From: Alteriqipengyuania abyssalis
GTDB lineage: Bacteria; Pseudomonadota; Alphaproteobacteria; Sphingomonadales; Sphingomonadaceae
Assembly: GCF_019857185.1 (NCBI RefSeq)
Contig: NZ_JAHWXP010000003.1
Coordinates: 339,501 to 403,500, forward strand
DNA: 64,000 nt
Direction: 5' to 3'
Position numbers and translations under genes: made by a program. Below the pieces are notes generated by a model that worked only from the letters and a program-made list of their open reading frames with translations, was not told the DNA's origin and did no database searches. Positions 25,696-34,650 of the stretch are shown piece after piece (the first letter of the stretch is position 1; each line of letters opens with the position of its first letter).

Positions 25696-27054
25696 ATGCC
25701 CCCGATCCAGACAGCGCCGATCCAGACCGACCGCCGCAAGTTTCTCGTCGGAACCGGGGCCGCTTTCGGCGCCCTGCTGGCGAGCGGCTGCACCACCAAC
25801 AGGATGGTTACGGCAGCCGGCACCGCAAGCGTTCCCGCCTACGGCCCGCTGCAACCCGACCCTGCCGGAATGCTCGATCTGCCTTCCGGCTTCTCGTACC
25901 GGCTGCTGTCCAGCCTCGGCGAGGCCATGAGTGATGGCGGGACCGTGCCTGACAAGGCCGACGGCATGGGCTGCTTCGACCTCGGCAATGGTGAGATCGC
26001 CCTCGTGCGAAACCACGAACTGGTTCCGGGCGACGGCGCGGGTGGGCCGATCGCCAGGGGCTTCGGCACCCGTAATGGCGAGATCGTACCCGGTGGGACG
26101 ACCAATATCGTGCTCGACGCGAACACACTGGAGGTAAAGCGCCAGTTTCGCACGCTGGGCGGCACGATCCGCAATTGCTCGGGCGGGGTCACGCCGTGGA
26201 ACACCTGGCTGACGTGCGAGGAATCGCCGACCGGCCCCGGCCAGCGCTATGGCGAGGGCTTGGCGCAAAATCACGGCTGGGTGTTCGAAGTGCCCGCCAA
26301 TGCCTCGGGACTGGTCGATCCCGTCGCGCTGACCGCGATGGGACGCTTCAACCACGAGGCTGCCTGCTTCGATCCGGAGACGGGGATGGTCTACATGACC
26401 GAGGACCGCGACGATGGCGTGCTCTATCGTTTCATCCCGAAGGAACGCGGCAATCTGCCCGCGGGCGGACGGCTGCAGGCTATGGTGATCGACGGCCTCG
26501 CCGATACCCGCAACTGGGATGCGCCGGGCATGCAGGTGCAAAAGCTGTACGAAGCGCGCTGGATCGACCTCGACGACGTAGACGCTCCGCTGGACGACCT
26601 GCGCATCCGCGCGGTCGCGAAGGGCGCGGCGCTGGTCGCACGCGGCGAAGGCATCCACATGGGCACCGACGACCTGTTCGTGTGCTCGACCAGCGGTGGG
26701 CAGAAGGGGCTCGGGCAGATCTTCCGCTTCGTCCCCGGTCGCGGACGCGGGCCGGACACGGTGGAGCTGTTCTTCGAGAGCGAAAGCGAGGATCAGTTCA
26801 ATTTCGGCGACAACCTGACCGTTTCGCCCAACGGCCACCTGATCGTGTGCGAGGATCAGTATACCGATGTGGTCGACAATCACCTGCGCGGCATTACGCC
26901 CGATGGCCGCGCCTATGATTTCGGCCGGCTGACCATGCAGACCGAACTGGCCGGGGCCTGCTTCTCACCCGACGGCAAATGGCTCTTCGTAAACGCCTAC
27001 TCGCCCACGCGCACCGTGGCGATCACGGGACCATGGGATCGGTTCATGACCTGA
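25696..27054 (+). CDS. PhoX-like (DUF839) secreted protein with Tat signal
   Basis: Protein of 452 residues. The ATG at 25696 has an AGGAAG ribosome site; an in-frame ATG at 25651 is less likely. A twin-arginine signal DRRKFLVGTG leads into a lipobox-like LLASGC, so it is exported folded and perhaps lipid-anchored. The DUF839/PhoX beta-propeller is visible in NGEIALVRNHEL, TPWNTWLTCEES, GRFNHEAACFDPETGMVYMTED and NLTVSPNGHLIVCEDQ, whose acidic residues are the Ca/Fe ligands in PhoX. True PhoX phosphatases are longer, so phosphatase activity is uncertain. It is monocistronic and convergent with the catabolic operon. Confidence 0.8.
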   Translation: MPPIQTAPIQTDRRKFLVGTGAAFGALLASGCTTNRMVTAAGTASVPAYGPLQPDPAGMLDLPSGFSYRLLSSLGEAMSDGGTVPDKADGMGCFDLGNGEIALVRNHELVPGDGAGGPIARGFGTRNGEIVPGGTTNIVLDANTLEVKRQFRTLGGTIRNCSGGVTPWNTWLTCEESPTGPGQRYGEGLAQNHGWVFEVPANASGLVDPVALTAMGRFNHEAACFDPETGMVYMTEDRDDGVLYRFIPKERGNLPAGGRLQAMVIDGLADTRNWDAPGMQVQKLYEARWIDLDDVDAPLDDLRIRAVAKGAALVARGEGIHMGTDDLFVCSTSGGQKGLGQIFRFVPGRGRGPDTVELFFESESEDQFNFGDNLTVSPNGHLIVCEDQYTDVVDNHLRGITPDGRAYDFGRLTMQTELAGACFSPDGKWLFVNAYSPTRTVAITGPWDRFMT

Positions 27055-27080
27055 GGCGGATCACTCGCCGGGGTGAAGGA

Positions 27081-28151
27081 TCACCCTTGCTCGCAGGCCT
27101 GCATCGCCTCGCGCGCCAGCCGGGCGAGGACCGGGAACTTCGTCGCCCGCTCCGCCGCCTGCGCGCTGGCGGCATTGCCGCGGATCACCCGGCCCTTGAT
27201 CCCGTGGAAGATCGCCGCGAGGCGGAAGAAGTTGAACGCGATGTAGAAATCCCAGTTGGGAATGCTCTCGCGCCCGGTCCGTGCGCAGTAGGCGGCGACA
27301 TACTCCGCCTCGCTCGGGATATTGAGCGCGGCCAGATCGGCACCATGCAGCCCTGCCACGATGTCCGGAGGCATCCGGTACATCATCGCGTTATAGGCGA
27401 AATCGGCGAGCGGGTGGCCCAGCGTCGAGAGTTCCCAGTCGAGCACTGCGAGCACGCGCGGCTCGTCGGGCGCGAAGACCATGTTGTCGCAGCGCAGATC
27501 GCCATGGACGATCGCGGTTTCCTCGCCCGGCGGAATATTCTCGGGCAGCCATTCGACCAGCACGTCCATGTCCGCATTACGGCCCGCCTCTTCGTCGGCC
27601 AGATATTGCTTCGACCAGCGGGCAATCTGGCGCGCGAAATAGTTGCCGGGCCTGCCGTAGTCGCCCAGCCCGACCGCCTCGGGATCGACCCCGTGCAACT
27701 GGGCGAGCACGCCGTTCATCGCCGAAAAGTAGTCCGGCCGCGCATCGCGGGGCACATCGGGGAAGGTCGCGTCCCAGAAGATGCGCCCTTCGACCATCTC
27801 CATCACGAAAAACGGCGTGCCGAGCACGCTCTCGTTCTCGCACAGGCCGTGAATTGCCGGAACGGGAAAGCCGGTCCGGCCCAGCGCCGCCATCACCCGT
27901 GCCTCGCGCTCTACCGCGTGCGCACCCTTGAGTATTTCGCCCGGAGGCTTGCGCCGCAGCACGTAGCTGCGTGTCGGCGTGGTCAGCCGGTAGGTCGGGT
28001 TGGACTGCCCGCCCTTGAACTGGTCCACCTCCAGCGGTCCGGCAAACCCGTCCACATGGCCGCACAGCCATGCCTCCAGCGCCGCACGGTCCAGTTCGTA
28101 GCCCGCGCGGACAGCCGTGGTGCCCGTATTCCCCTCTGCCGCGGCGCTCAT
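27081..28151 (-). CDS. Aminoglycoside phosphotransferase-fold protein (ACAD10-like)
   Basis: Protein of 356 residues. The ATG at 28151 overlaps the stop of the acyl-CoA dehydrogenase gene (ATGA); a longer reading frame into that gene is rejected. The kinase-like fold shows GGQSNPTYRL, the nucleotide Lys region VLRRKPPGEIL, the catalytic IVHGDLRCDNMVF and the metal-binding VLDWELSTLGHPLAD. Family members are fused or neighbour to acyl-CoA dehydrogenases (as in ACAD10/11), where 4-hydroxyacyl-CoA phosphorylation has been shown for the human proteins. It is the last gene of the ten-gene operon. A role in hydroxyacyl-CoA handling is plausible. Confidence 0.85.
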   Translation of the reverse strand: MSAAAEGNTGTTAVRAGYELDRAALEAWLCGHVDGFAGPLEVDQFKGGQSNPTYRLTTPTRSYVLRRKPPGEILKGAHAVEREARVMAALGRTGFPVPAIHGLCENESVLGTPFFVMEMVEGRIFWDATFPDVPRDARPDYFSAMNGVLAQLHGVDPEAVGLGDYGRPGNYFARQIARWSKQYLADEEAGRNADMDVLVEWLPENIPPGEETAIVHGDLRCDNMVFAPDEPRVLAVLDWELSTLGHPLADFAYNAMMYRMPPDIVAGLHGADLAALNIPSEAEYVAAYCARTGRESIPNWDFYIAFNFFRLAAIFHGIKGRVIRGNAASAQAAERATKFPVLARLAREAMQACEQG

Positions 28152-29347
28152 GCCGACGCGGCGGCCTCGCGGTGGGCCTTTTTGATCTTCTTGGCGAGCG
28201 ACCATTTGTGCACCTCGGTCGGGCCGTCGTAGATCCGGAACGCGCGCAGCTCGCGAAACACCTGCTCGACGATGGTCTGGTCGGTCACTCCGGTGCCGCC
28301 CATCACCTGCACGCAATTGTCGGCCACTCGCATCAGCGCTTCGGATACGGCGACCTTCGCCATCGAGCTTTCAGTGGTGCCCAGATCGCCCGTGTCGAGC
28401 ACACTGGCGCACCAATAGATCATCAGTTCGGCCTGTTTGAGGTCGATCTGGTTCTGCGCGAGCATGAAGCCCACGCCTTCGTGATCGATCAGTGGCTTGC
28501 CGAAGGCCTGGCGGCGGCAGGCGTATTCGCTGGCGATCTCCTGACATCGGATCGCCGCGCCCAGCCAGCGCATGCAGTGCGACAGGCGCGCGGGCGACAG
28601 GCGCACCTGCGCGTAGCGGAAACCCTCACCCGCCGCGCCGAGCATCTGGTCGGCAGGCACGCGCAGATTCTCGATCGTGACGTCCGCGTGGCCGCCTGGC
28701 ATCGAATTGTCGATCGTGTTGGGCGCGCCCTCGATCCGGATGGCGGGATCAGGCAGGTCGACCAGGAACATGCAGGCCCCGCCGCCTTCGTCCACCCCTT
28801 CGGCGCGCGCCATCACGATGCCCACGCCTGCGCCGTCCGCCCCGGTGATAAAGCGCTTGCGCCCGTTCACCACCCAGTGATTGCCGTCCAGCTTGCAGGT
28901 GGTCTTCATCATCGAAGGATCGGACCCGGCCCCGCCCCAGTCGGCAGGCTCGGTCATGAAGAACGCGCTTTGCTCGTCGCCCGAAACCAGTCGGGAGAGG
29001 AATTTCTCCTTCAGATGATCGCTGCCGACATGGCCCAGCAGGTACATGTTGCCCTCGTCCGGCGCGTTGGTGTTGAGCGCCAGCGGGCCGAGCGGGGAGA
29101 GACCCGATTTGATCAGCACATAGGCAGTCTCGACCTGCGTCAGGTGGCTGCCGTCCTCCATGATGTGCGGCGTCATCAGCCCCGCTTCGCGGGCGAGCGC
29201 GCGGATTTCGCGGACCAGTTCGCGGGTCGGCGCGCCGTGATGGTCGCGGCGCGGATCGTGCTCGTAAGGCGCGATCTTGCTCCGCACGAAGTCCTCCACC
29301 CGATCGCCGATGTCCCGGGCGCGTTGCGAAACCTCGATCATTCTCAA
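28148..29347 (-). CDS. Acyl-CoA dehydrogenase family protein
   Basis: Protein of 399 residues with the full acyl-CoA dehydrogenase fold: FFMTEPADWGGAGSDPSMMKTTCKLDG around the FAD and substrate site, RKRFITGADGAGVGIVMA, and the C-terminal QVMGGTGVTDQTIVEQVFRELRAFRIYDGPTEVH. The latter matches the ACAD10/11-like subgroup, often paired with the phosphotransferase encoded immediately downstream, as here. It introduces a 2,3-double bond into an acyl-CoA using FAD, passing electrons to ETF. The substrate is not evident. It is the ninth gene in the minus-strand operon. Confidence 0.9.
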   Translation of the reverse strand: MRMIEVSQRARDIGDRVEDFVRSKIAPYEHDPRRDHHGAPTRELVREIRALAREAGLMTPHIMEDGSHLTQVETAYVLIKSGLSPLGPLALNTNAPDEGNMYLLGHVGSDHLKEKFLSRLVSGDEQSAFFMTEPADWGGAGSDPSMMKTTCKLDGNHWVVNGRKRFITGADGAGVGIVMARAEGVDEGGGACMFLVDLPDPAIRIEGAPNTIDNSMPGGHADVTIENLRVPADQMLGAAGEGFRYAQVRLSPARLSHCMRWLGAAIRCQEIASEYACRRQAFGKPLIDHEGVGFMLAQNQIDLKQAELMIYWCASVLDTGDLGTTESSMAKVAVSEALMRVADNCVQVMGGTGVTDQTIVEQVFRELRAFRIYDGPTEVHKWSLAKKIKKAHREAAASA

Positions 29348-29381
29348 TCCTTCAGATTATCTCAGTGATGGGCGGGCCCTG

Positions 29382-30584
29382 CTATTCGGCCCAGCGCAGC
29401 TCCAGCTGCAGCAGCGAGCCGACATTGCCGCCACGAAACGTCGGCTGCACATCTTCGGCCAGCGAGAAATGCGGCACACGGGCGAGCCATTCTTCGAGCA
29501 GAACGATCGCTTCCAGCCGGGCGAGCCCCGCGCCCACACAGCGGTGCGGGCCGACCCCCATGGTGGTATGGCGCACCGGCGAGAGGCCGCGATCGAAATC
29601 CACCTTCTCCGGGTCATCGAAACAGGCCGGGTCGAGATTGTGCAGCACGCTGGGCAGATAGATCAGATCGCCCTCGCGCACTTCCACCCCGTCGACCTCG
29701 GTCGTCTCGACGCAGTTGCGGGTGACCGAAACCGTCGGATAGCGGCGCATCAGTTCGTCGACTGCGGCGGGAATGCGCGAGGCATCCTCCCGCAGGTACT
29801 CCTGATCGTCGGGATGGCGCGCGAGGTGCATGATCATGTTGCCCATCATCGCGACCACCGTATCGAGCCCGCCGAACAGCAGATTGCGGCACATCCGCTG
29901 TGCCTCGTCGAAGGTCCAGGCGCGCCCCTCGATCGGGACCGAGAGGATCCGGCTGAACAGGTCGCTGCCCGGATTGGCCAGCCGTTCGCGGATATAGGGC
30001 TCCAGATAGGCATCGGCGGCGTCACGCAATTCAACCACCGTCATCGATCCGTCGGGCCGGGTCAGTTGCTGGCCCAGCGGGCGCAGCTTCGCGCGGTCTT
30101 CGGGCGGAACGCCGATCAGCGTCAGGAAGATATGGATCGGCAGGATTTCGGCGAATTGCGACATGAACTCGCACCCGCCCTTGCCCATCAGCCCTTCGAT
30201 GAGCAGGCGCGCCTGTTCGCGGACCAGCGGCTCCATCGCGACGACGTGATTATTCGCGAAGCCCTTCATCACCGCCATGCGGAACGGCTTGTGCTCGGGC
30301 GGGTCCTGCTGGAGCGGGATGAACTCCATCACCTCGCCAAGACCCGGCGTCACCGCGAGCGCTTCGTTGGAAAAGCGCTCCGCATCGCCCCACAGGCTGC
30401 GCACCACTTCTCCGCAGGCGCCGATCCAGTGCCCGCCGTTTTCGGTCGTCCAGACGAGGCCGGGGCCGCCGAGCAGGGATTTCCACGCGGCGAAGAAATC
30501 CTGCTCCCCACCGGGCGGCGCGAACACGTTGAAATCGACCACCCGGTCTGTCGGGACGTGATCCGGTATTGGCTGCGCGCTCAT
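29382..30584 (-). CDS. Cytochrome P450, P450cam (CYP101)-like
   Basis: Protein of 400 residues. The start ATG at 30584 follows a GGGAGAGGGG ribosome site; an upstream in-frame codon lies in the VOC gene. Core motifs are LLFGGLDTVVAMMG in helix I, IPAAVDELMRRY with the ExxR pair, and the heme loop HTTMGVGPHRCVGAGLAR with the Cys ligand. Several of these (GGLDTVV, IPAAxxELxRR, HTTxGxGxHxCxGxxLARxE) are those of P450cam and its CYP101 relatives, which hydroxylate monocyclic and bicyclic terpenoids and related alicyclics. No putidaredoxin-like ferredoxin gene is nearby; a reductase of the right class lies at 6039. Family secure, substrate inferred only in class. Confidence 0.88.
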   Translation of the reverse strand: MSAQPIPDHVPTDRVVDFNVFAPPGGEQDFFAAWKSLLGGPGLVWTTENGGHWIGACGEVVRSLWGDAERFSNEALAVTPGLGEVMEFIPLQQDPPEHKPFRMAVMKGFANNHVVAMEPLVREQARLLIEGLMGKGGCEFMSQFAEILPIHIFLTLIGVPPEDRAKLRPLGQQLTRPDGSMTVVELRDAADAYLEPYIRERLANPGSDLFSRILSVPIEGRAWTFDEAQRMCRNLLFGGLDTVVAMMGNMIMHLARHPDDQEYLREDASRIPAAVDELMRRYPTVSVTRNCVETTEVDGVEVREGDLIYLPSVLHNLDPACFDDPEKVDFDRGLSPVRHTTMGVGPHRCVGAGLARLEAIVLLEEWLARVPHFSLAEDVQPTFRGGNVGSLLQLELRWAE

Positions 30585-30609
30585 CGCCCCTCTCCCCCGG
30601 CCCGTGGGC

Positions 30610-31143
30610 CTATCCCAGTGTCCGCAGCGGCTCGCTGCCGTCCCAGTCGCGCGCGGCATCGCGCATCATCGTGAAAAGCTGTTCGCCCTGATCGGACTTT
30701 TCGAGGATCTCCAGCAGCCCGCCCGGCCCCGCGCCGGGATCGACATAATAGACCCGCGCGCCGCCAAAGGTGCCTTCGACGATGATCTCGGCCCCCGCCT
30801 CGCCGACCGCTTTCTTCGCCGCCTCGAAATCCTCGACGATCACCAGCGTGTGGTGCAGCCGGTCTTTCACCCCGTATTCGCCGTTATAATGGGCAGGCGC
30901 GTCGTTCTCGGGCCGGAAAAGCTCGATCTGGATGTCGTTCCAATAGGCCATCGCGACAGAGAAACGCGCATCGGTCTGCTCGCCGCGATAACGCATGTTC
31001 TCCAGCGTGATGTTCTCGAACAGGAAGAAGGGGCCGACCCCCATCGTCTCGGTCCAGTATTTCAGCGCCGCGTCGAAGTCGCTCGGCACGTAGGCGAGCT
31101 GCTCGCACGGCCCCAGAGCGGCGAGACTTCCAGGCTTGGGCAT
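30610..31143 (-). CDS. VOC (glyoxalase/epimerase-like) superfamily protein
   Basis: Protein of 177 residues with two beta-alpha-beta-beta-beta modules. Candidate metal ligands sit at family positions: Gln in EQLAYV, Glu in IQIELFRP, His in LHHTLVIV and Glu in GLLEILEK. The tail ends with AARDWDGSEPLRTL, nearly the same as the tail of the VOC protein at 58821-59348, so the two are paralogues. Members of this superfamily isomerise, epimerise or cleave; this size fits an epimerase or isomerase rather than an extradiol dioxygenase. It lies between the 2-oxoacid dehydrogenase genes and the P450 in one operon. Confidence 0.78.
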   Translation of the reverse strand: MPKPGSLAALGPCEQLAYVPSDFDAALKYWTETMGVGPFFLFENITLENMRYRGEQTDARFSVAMAYWNDIQIELFRPENDAPAHYNGEYGVKDRLHHTLVIVEDFEAAKKAVGEAGAEIIVEGTFGGARVYYVDPGAGPGGLLEILEKSDQGEQLFTMMRDAARDWDGSEPLRTLG

Positions 31144-31182
31144 TGGTTCTTCTCCAGCAGATCACGCCCCGATGGACTTTGC

Positions 31183-32622
31183 TCAGGCGAACAATTCCTC
31201 GGGGTTCTCGAAAAGGGTCTTGAAGGTGGCGAGGAACTTCGCCCCCGCTGCGCCATCGATCGCACGGTGATCGACCGACAGGGTCAGCGAGATACGCGTC
31301 TCGAACCCGATTGCCCCGTCTTCACCCTCGACCGGCACGCGCGAGGCGGCTCCGACCGCGAGGATCGCGGCCTGCGGCGGATTGATGATCGCATCGAAAT
31401 TCTCGATCCCGAACATGCCGAGGTTGGACACGGTGAAAGTCCCGCCGTCGAGATCGTCGTAGCCCAGCCGGCCCGCCTCCGCCTTGTCGATCAGCGCACG
31501 GGTCGCCTTTGCGATCTGCCCGATGCCGAGCCGGTCGGCCTGACGCACGATCGGCGTCATCAGCCCATTGGGCGAGGCGACCGCAACCGACACATCGGCG
31601 TGGGGGAAACGATGGATTTCCTCGCCATGCAGCTGCACGTTGACCTCTGGATGACGCCGCAGCGCACGCGCCGCCGCCATCACCACGAAATCGTTGAGCG
31701 AGGCCTTGCTCCCCAGCACCAGATTGGCGTGCCGCCGCAACGCGATAACCGGATCGGCGCAGACCGACGTCCGCAGATAGAAATGCGGGATGTCCTGCTT
31801 GGCCGCAGTGAGCCGCTTGGCGACCACCTTGCGCACGCGATCGAAGGCTTCGATCTCCGGCCTGTTGTCGACCGGCACGAAGGGCGCGTCGCTGGCGGTA
31901 CTCTGCCCTTCCAGCAGTTTGAGCACATCGGCCTTGCGGATCCGTCCGCGCGGGCCGGTCCCTACAACCGGGCCCAGATCGACCCCGTTCTGCGAAGCGA
32001 TCCGCCGGGCGAGCGGCGAGGCGAACACCTCAAGGTTCTCCTCCGGATGATCGACCGGACCGCGCAGCTGAGGCGCACGCGCCGGGCGCGCCGCCTGCTG
32101 CACGTCCTGCAACGTAATCCGGCCCTCGCGACCCGAACCCTCGATGCCCGAAATATCCACGCCCTCGGCCTCGGCGAACTTGAGCGCTTCGGGGCTGATG
32201 GGGCGATTGGTGTCGATCCTGACCGGCTTCTTTTCGCCGCCACTCGCATCCTTGGGCGGCACCGGCTGATCGTCCGCCACCTTCTGCGCGGCGGGTTTCT
32301 TCTTGCGGACGCTGCCAAGTGCAGAAGTCGGCTTGAACCCGGCGACGAAGCTGTCGATCGCTTCCGCATCGGCGCTGCCATCGCCGAACACGGCGAGCAG
32401 GCTGCCGACGGCTTCGGCATCGCCGCCCGCCTTCACCACGATCCGTTCAACGACGCCGTCCTTCTCGGCCTCGACTTCGTTGGTGATCTTGTCGGTTTCG
32501 ATCAGGCACAGCAGATCGCCTTTCTTGAAGGCGTCGCCTTCGCCCACCATCCATTCGGCGAGCGTTCCCTCGGTCATCTCGATGCCCCATTTGGGCATGC
32601 AAAAGGCGCGCAGATCGGTCAT
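31183..32622 (-). CDS. 2-oxoacid dehydrogenase E2 (dihydrolipoyl acyltransferase) with two E3-binding domains
   Basis: Protein of 479 residues; the ATG at 32622 follows a GAGGAGG ribosome site. Domain order: one lipoyl domain with lipoylated Lys45 in ETDKITNE, a linker, a peripheral subunit-binding domain at about 141-177 (SPEALKFAEAEGVDISGIEG), a second one at about 201-238 (SPLARRIASQNGVDLGPVVG), and the acyltransferase core ending with the catalytic DHRAIDG (His452). Most E2 proteins have a single binding domain. With E1alpha and E1beta encoded upstream it forms a branched-chain- or acetoin-type dehydrogenase complex; no E3 gene is present. The substrate may be a 2-oxoacid released from the degraded compound. 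Confidence 0.88.
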   Translation of the reverse strand: MTDLRAFCMPKWGIEMTEGTLAEWMVGEGDAFKKGDLLCLIETDKITNEVEAEKDGVVERIVVKAGGDAEAVGSLLAVFGDGSADAEAIDSFVAGFKPTSALGSVRKKKPAAQKVADDQPVPPKDASGGEKKPVRIDTNRPISPEALKFAEAEGVDISGIEGSGREGRITLQDVQQAARPARAPQLRGPVDHPEENLEVFASPLARRIASQNGVDLGPVVGTGPRGRIRKADVLKLLEGQSTASDAPFVPVDNRPEIEAFDRVRKVVAKRLTAAKQDIPHFYLRTSVCADPVIALRRHANLVLGSKASLNDFVVMAAARALRRHPEVNVQLHGEEIHRFPHADVSVAVASPNGLMTPIVRQADRLGIGQIAKATRALIDKAEAGRLGYDDLDGGTFTVSNLGMFGIENFDAIINPPQAAILAVGAASRVPVEGEDGAIGFETRISLTLSVDHRAIDGAAGAKFLATFKTLFENPEELFA

Positions 32623-32635
32623 TCCATCCGCCTCC

Positions 32636-33646
32636 TCAGCGATAATCGAGTGTTTTGCGAACCGCGGCTTCGACCTGGTCGTCGGACGGCAGGTAGGCCT
32701 GCTCCAGCTCAAGCGCGAAGGGCACGGGCGAGTGCGGCGCAGTGACCATCTCGACCGGGGCACGCAGGCTGGAAAACGCCTTGCGCGCGACCAGCGCGGC
32801 AATGTCGGTCGCCAGATTGCAGCGCGGCGGGGCCTCGTCGACGATCACCAGACGCCCGGTCACCTCGACCGAATCGAGGATCGCTTCCTCGTCCATCGGG
32901 CTGGTCGTGCGCAGGTCCAGCAGGTCGACACCGATGCCGTCTTCGGCCATCCGCTCCGCCGCGGCCTCGGCCACGCCGACCATCATGCCGGTGGCGACCA
33001 CCGTCACATCCTCGCCCGCGGTTACCTGACGCGCATGGCCGAAGGGGATCGTGTAATCGCCCTCCGGCACTTCGCCCGAGACGCCGTAGAGCGCCTTGTG
33101 CTCAAGGAACATCACCGGATCGTCGCCGCGAATTGCGGTGCGCAGCAGGCCGCGCACGTCTTCGGGCGTGGATGGCATGACCACCTTGAGGCCCGGCATT
33201 CCGGTCAGGATCTGGTGGACGCACTGGCTGTGCTGCGCCGCGGCGTTGTACCCGCCGCCATAGGCCATGCGGATCACCGCCGGGCAGCGCGTCTTGCCGC
33301 CGAACATGTAGCGGAACTTGCCGATCTGGTTCCACAACTGGTCGAGGCTGACCCCGATGAAGTCGGCGAACATCAACTCGGCCACCGGACGCTTACCGCT
33401 GAGCGCGAGGCCGCCGGCAGTGCCGACGATCGCGCTTTCGGAGATCGGCGTGTCGATCACGCGGGATGCGCCGAACTGTTCGAACAGCCCGGTGGAGGTC
33501 GACCAGATACCGCCGATCGCCTCCGGCCCGCCAGCGGTCCCCATGCCGCCGACCACGTCTTCGCCAAGCACCACGACGCTTTCGTCGCGGGCCATTTCTT
33601 CGCGGATCGTTTCGCGAACCGCGTCGCGATACATCATTTCAGCCAT
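32636..33646 (-). CDS. 2-oxoacid (or acetoin) dehydrogenase E1 beta subunit
   Basis: Protein of 336 residues beginning MMYRDAVRETIREEMARDE with the typical VVVLGEDVVGGMGTAGG. It includes DTPISESAIVGTAGGLALSGKRPVAELMFADF and the transketolase C-terminal domain with DLRTTSPMDEEAILDSV. It forms the alpha2beta2 thiamine-diphosphate decarboxylase with the product of the next gene upstream. Gaps to both neighbours are 13 bases, so it is translated from the same message. The sequence class covers acetoin, pyruvate and branched-chain dehydrogenases; they cannot be told apart here. Confidence 0.9.
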   Translation of the reverse strand: MAEMMYRDAVRETIREEMARDESVVVLGEDVVGGMGTAGGPEAIGGIWSTSTGLFEQFGASRVIDTPISESAIVGTAGGLALSGKRPVAELMFADFIGVSLDQLWNQIGKFRYMFGGKTRCPAVIRMAYGGGYNAAAQHSQCVHQILTGMPGLKVVMPSTPEDVRGLLRTAIRGDDPVMFLEHKALYGVSGEVPEGDYTIPFGHARQVTAGEDVTVVATGMMVGVAEAAAERMAEDGIGVDLLDLRTTSPMDEEAILDSVEVTGRLVIVDEAPPRCNLATDIAALVARKAFSSLRAPVEMVTAPHSPVPFALELEQAYLPSDDQVEAAVRKTLDYR

Positions 33647-33659
33647 AACTCAGCGCTCT

Positions 33660-34631
33660 TCAATAAGTGACATAGACATCGGTGAGGACATCCTCGGCGG
33701 TCGGCCGGGGGGCGGCGCGTGCCGCCTCCACCGCCGCCTCGACATCGGCGTGCGCCGCCTTGTCGAGCTCGTCGAGCGCATCGGTTTCCAGCAGTCCGGC
33801 TTCGGAAACTCGCTGGCGGAATATCTGCAGGCAGTCGCGTTCCTTGCGGATCCGGTCGAGTTCGCCATCGCCGCGATAGTTCTGCGGGTCGCCTTCGAAG
33901 TGGCCGTAGAAACGCTCGGTATCGAACTCGACCGCCGCCGGGCCGTTGCCGGCACGGACATATTCGAGCAGTTCGCGCATGGTCTCGTAGACAGCGAAGA
34001 AATCGCAGCCGTCCGCACGCCACACGCGCATGCCGAAGGCTTCCGCGCGGCTGGCAATGTCGTTGGCGGTGCCGACCGCGTAGTCATCGCCGGTATGTTC
34101 GGAATAGTGGTTGTTCTCGAACACGAAGATGCACGGCGCGTTGGTGACGACCGCCATGTTCATCGCTTCGAAAGTGGTGCCCTGGTTGCACGCCCCGTCG
34201 CCCGAGAAGGCGATCGCGACGCGCCCTTCCCCGTCGAGCTTGTTGGACAGCGCCGCGCCCACCGCGATCGGCGCGCCTGCGCCGACGATACCGTTCGCAC
34301 CCAGCATGCCCTTGTCGACATCGGCGATATGCATGGAGCCGCCCTTGCCCTTGCACAGGCCTTCGGTGCTGCCCCAGATTTCCTTCATCATCCCCTGCAC
34401 ATCGCAGCCCTTGGCGAGGCAGTGCCCGTGGCCGCGGTGGGTGGAGACGATCTTGTCTTCGGTATCGAGATGTTCGCACACGCCCACCGCGACCGCTTCC
34501 TGGCCGCAATAAAGGTGGGTGAACCCGGCGACCTCACCAGTGGCGATCACATCGTGCAGGCGTTCCTCAAACGCCCGGATCGTGGCCATCCTTCGATAGG
34601 CCTGTAGCAGCTGCTCACGGCTCAATTGCAT
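33660..34631 (-). CDS. 2-oxoacid (or acetoin) dehydrogenase E1 alpha subunit
   Basis: Protein of 323 residues. The thiamine-diphosphate motif GDGACNQGTTFEAMNMAVVTNAPCIFVFENN is complete, and RGHGHCLAKGCDVQGMMKEIWG matches the conserved phosphorylation-loop region of the E1alpha family. It binds ThDP and decarboxylates a 2-oxoacid or cleaves acetoin, passing the acyl unit to the E2 lipoyl arm. It lies 19 bases after the acyl-CoA dehydrogenase gene in the operon. The acetoin-type length (about 320-330) fits well, but an acetoin gene cluster would normally carry an E3 and regulator that are missing. Confidence 0.9.
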   Translation of the reverse strand: MQLSREQLLQAYRRMATIRAFEERLHDVIATGEVAGFTHLYCGQEAVAVGVCEHLDTEDKIVSTHRGHGHCLAKGCDVQGMMKEIWGSTEGLCKGKGGSMHIADVDKGMLGANGIVGAGAPIAVGAALSNKLDGEGRVAIAFSGDGACNQGTTFEAMNMAVVTNAPCIFVFENNHYSEHTGDDYAVGTANDIASRAEAFGMRVWRADGCDFFAVYETMRELLEYVRAGNGPAAVEFDTERFYGHFEGDPQNYRGDGELDRIRKERDCLQIFRQRVSEAGLLETDALDELDKAAHADVEAAVEAARAAPRPTAEDVLTDVYVTY

Positions 34632-34650
34632 GGTTCTCTCTCCCTCGCGC

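Noticed and set aside
30610-31143. Calling the VOC proteins extradiol ring-cleavage dioxygenases
   Set aside because: They are about 175 residues and lack the two-domain extradiol signature, so an epimerase- or isomerase-like role is more likely.
30604-32745. A 713-codon open frame on the plus strand
   Set aside because: It is antisense to the VOC and E2 genes and has no recognisable domain.
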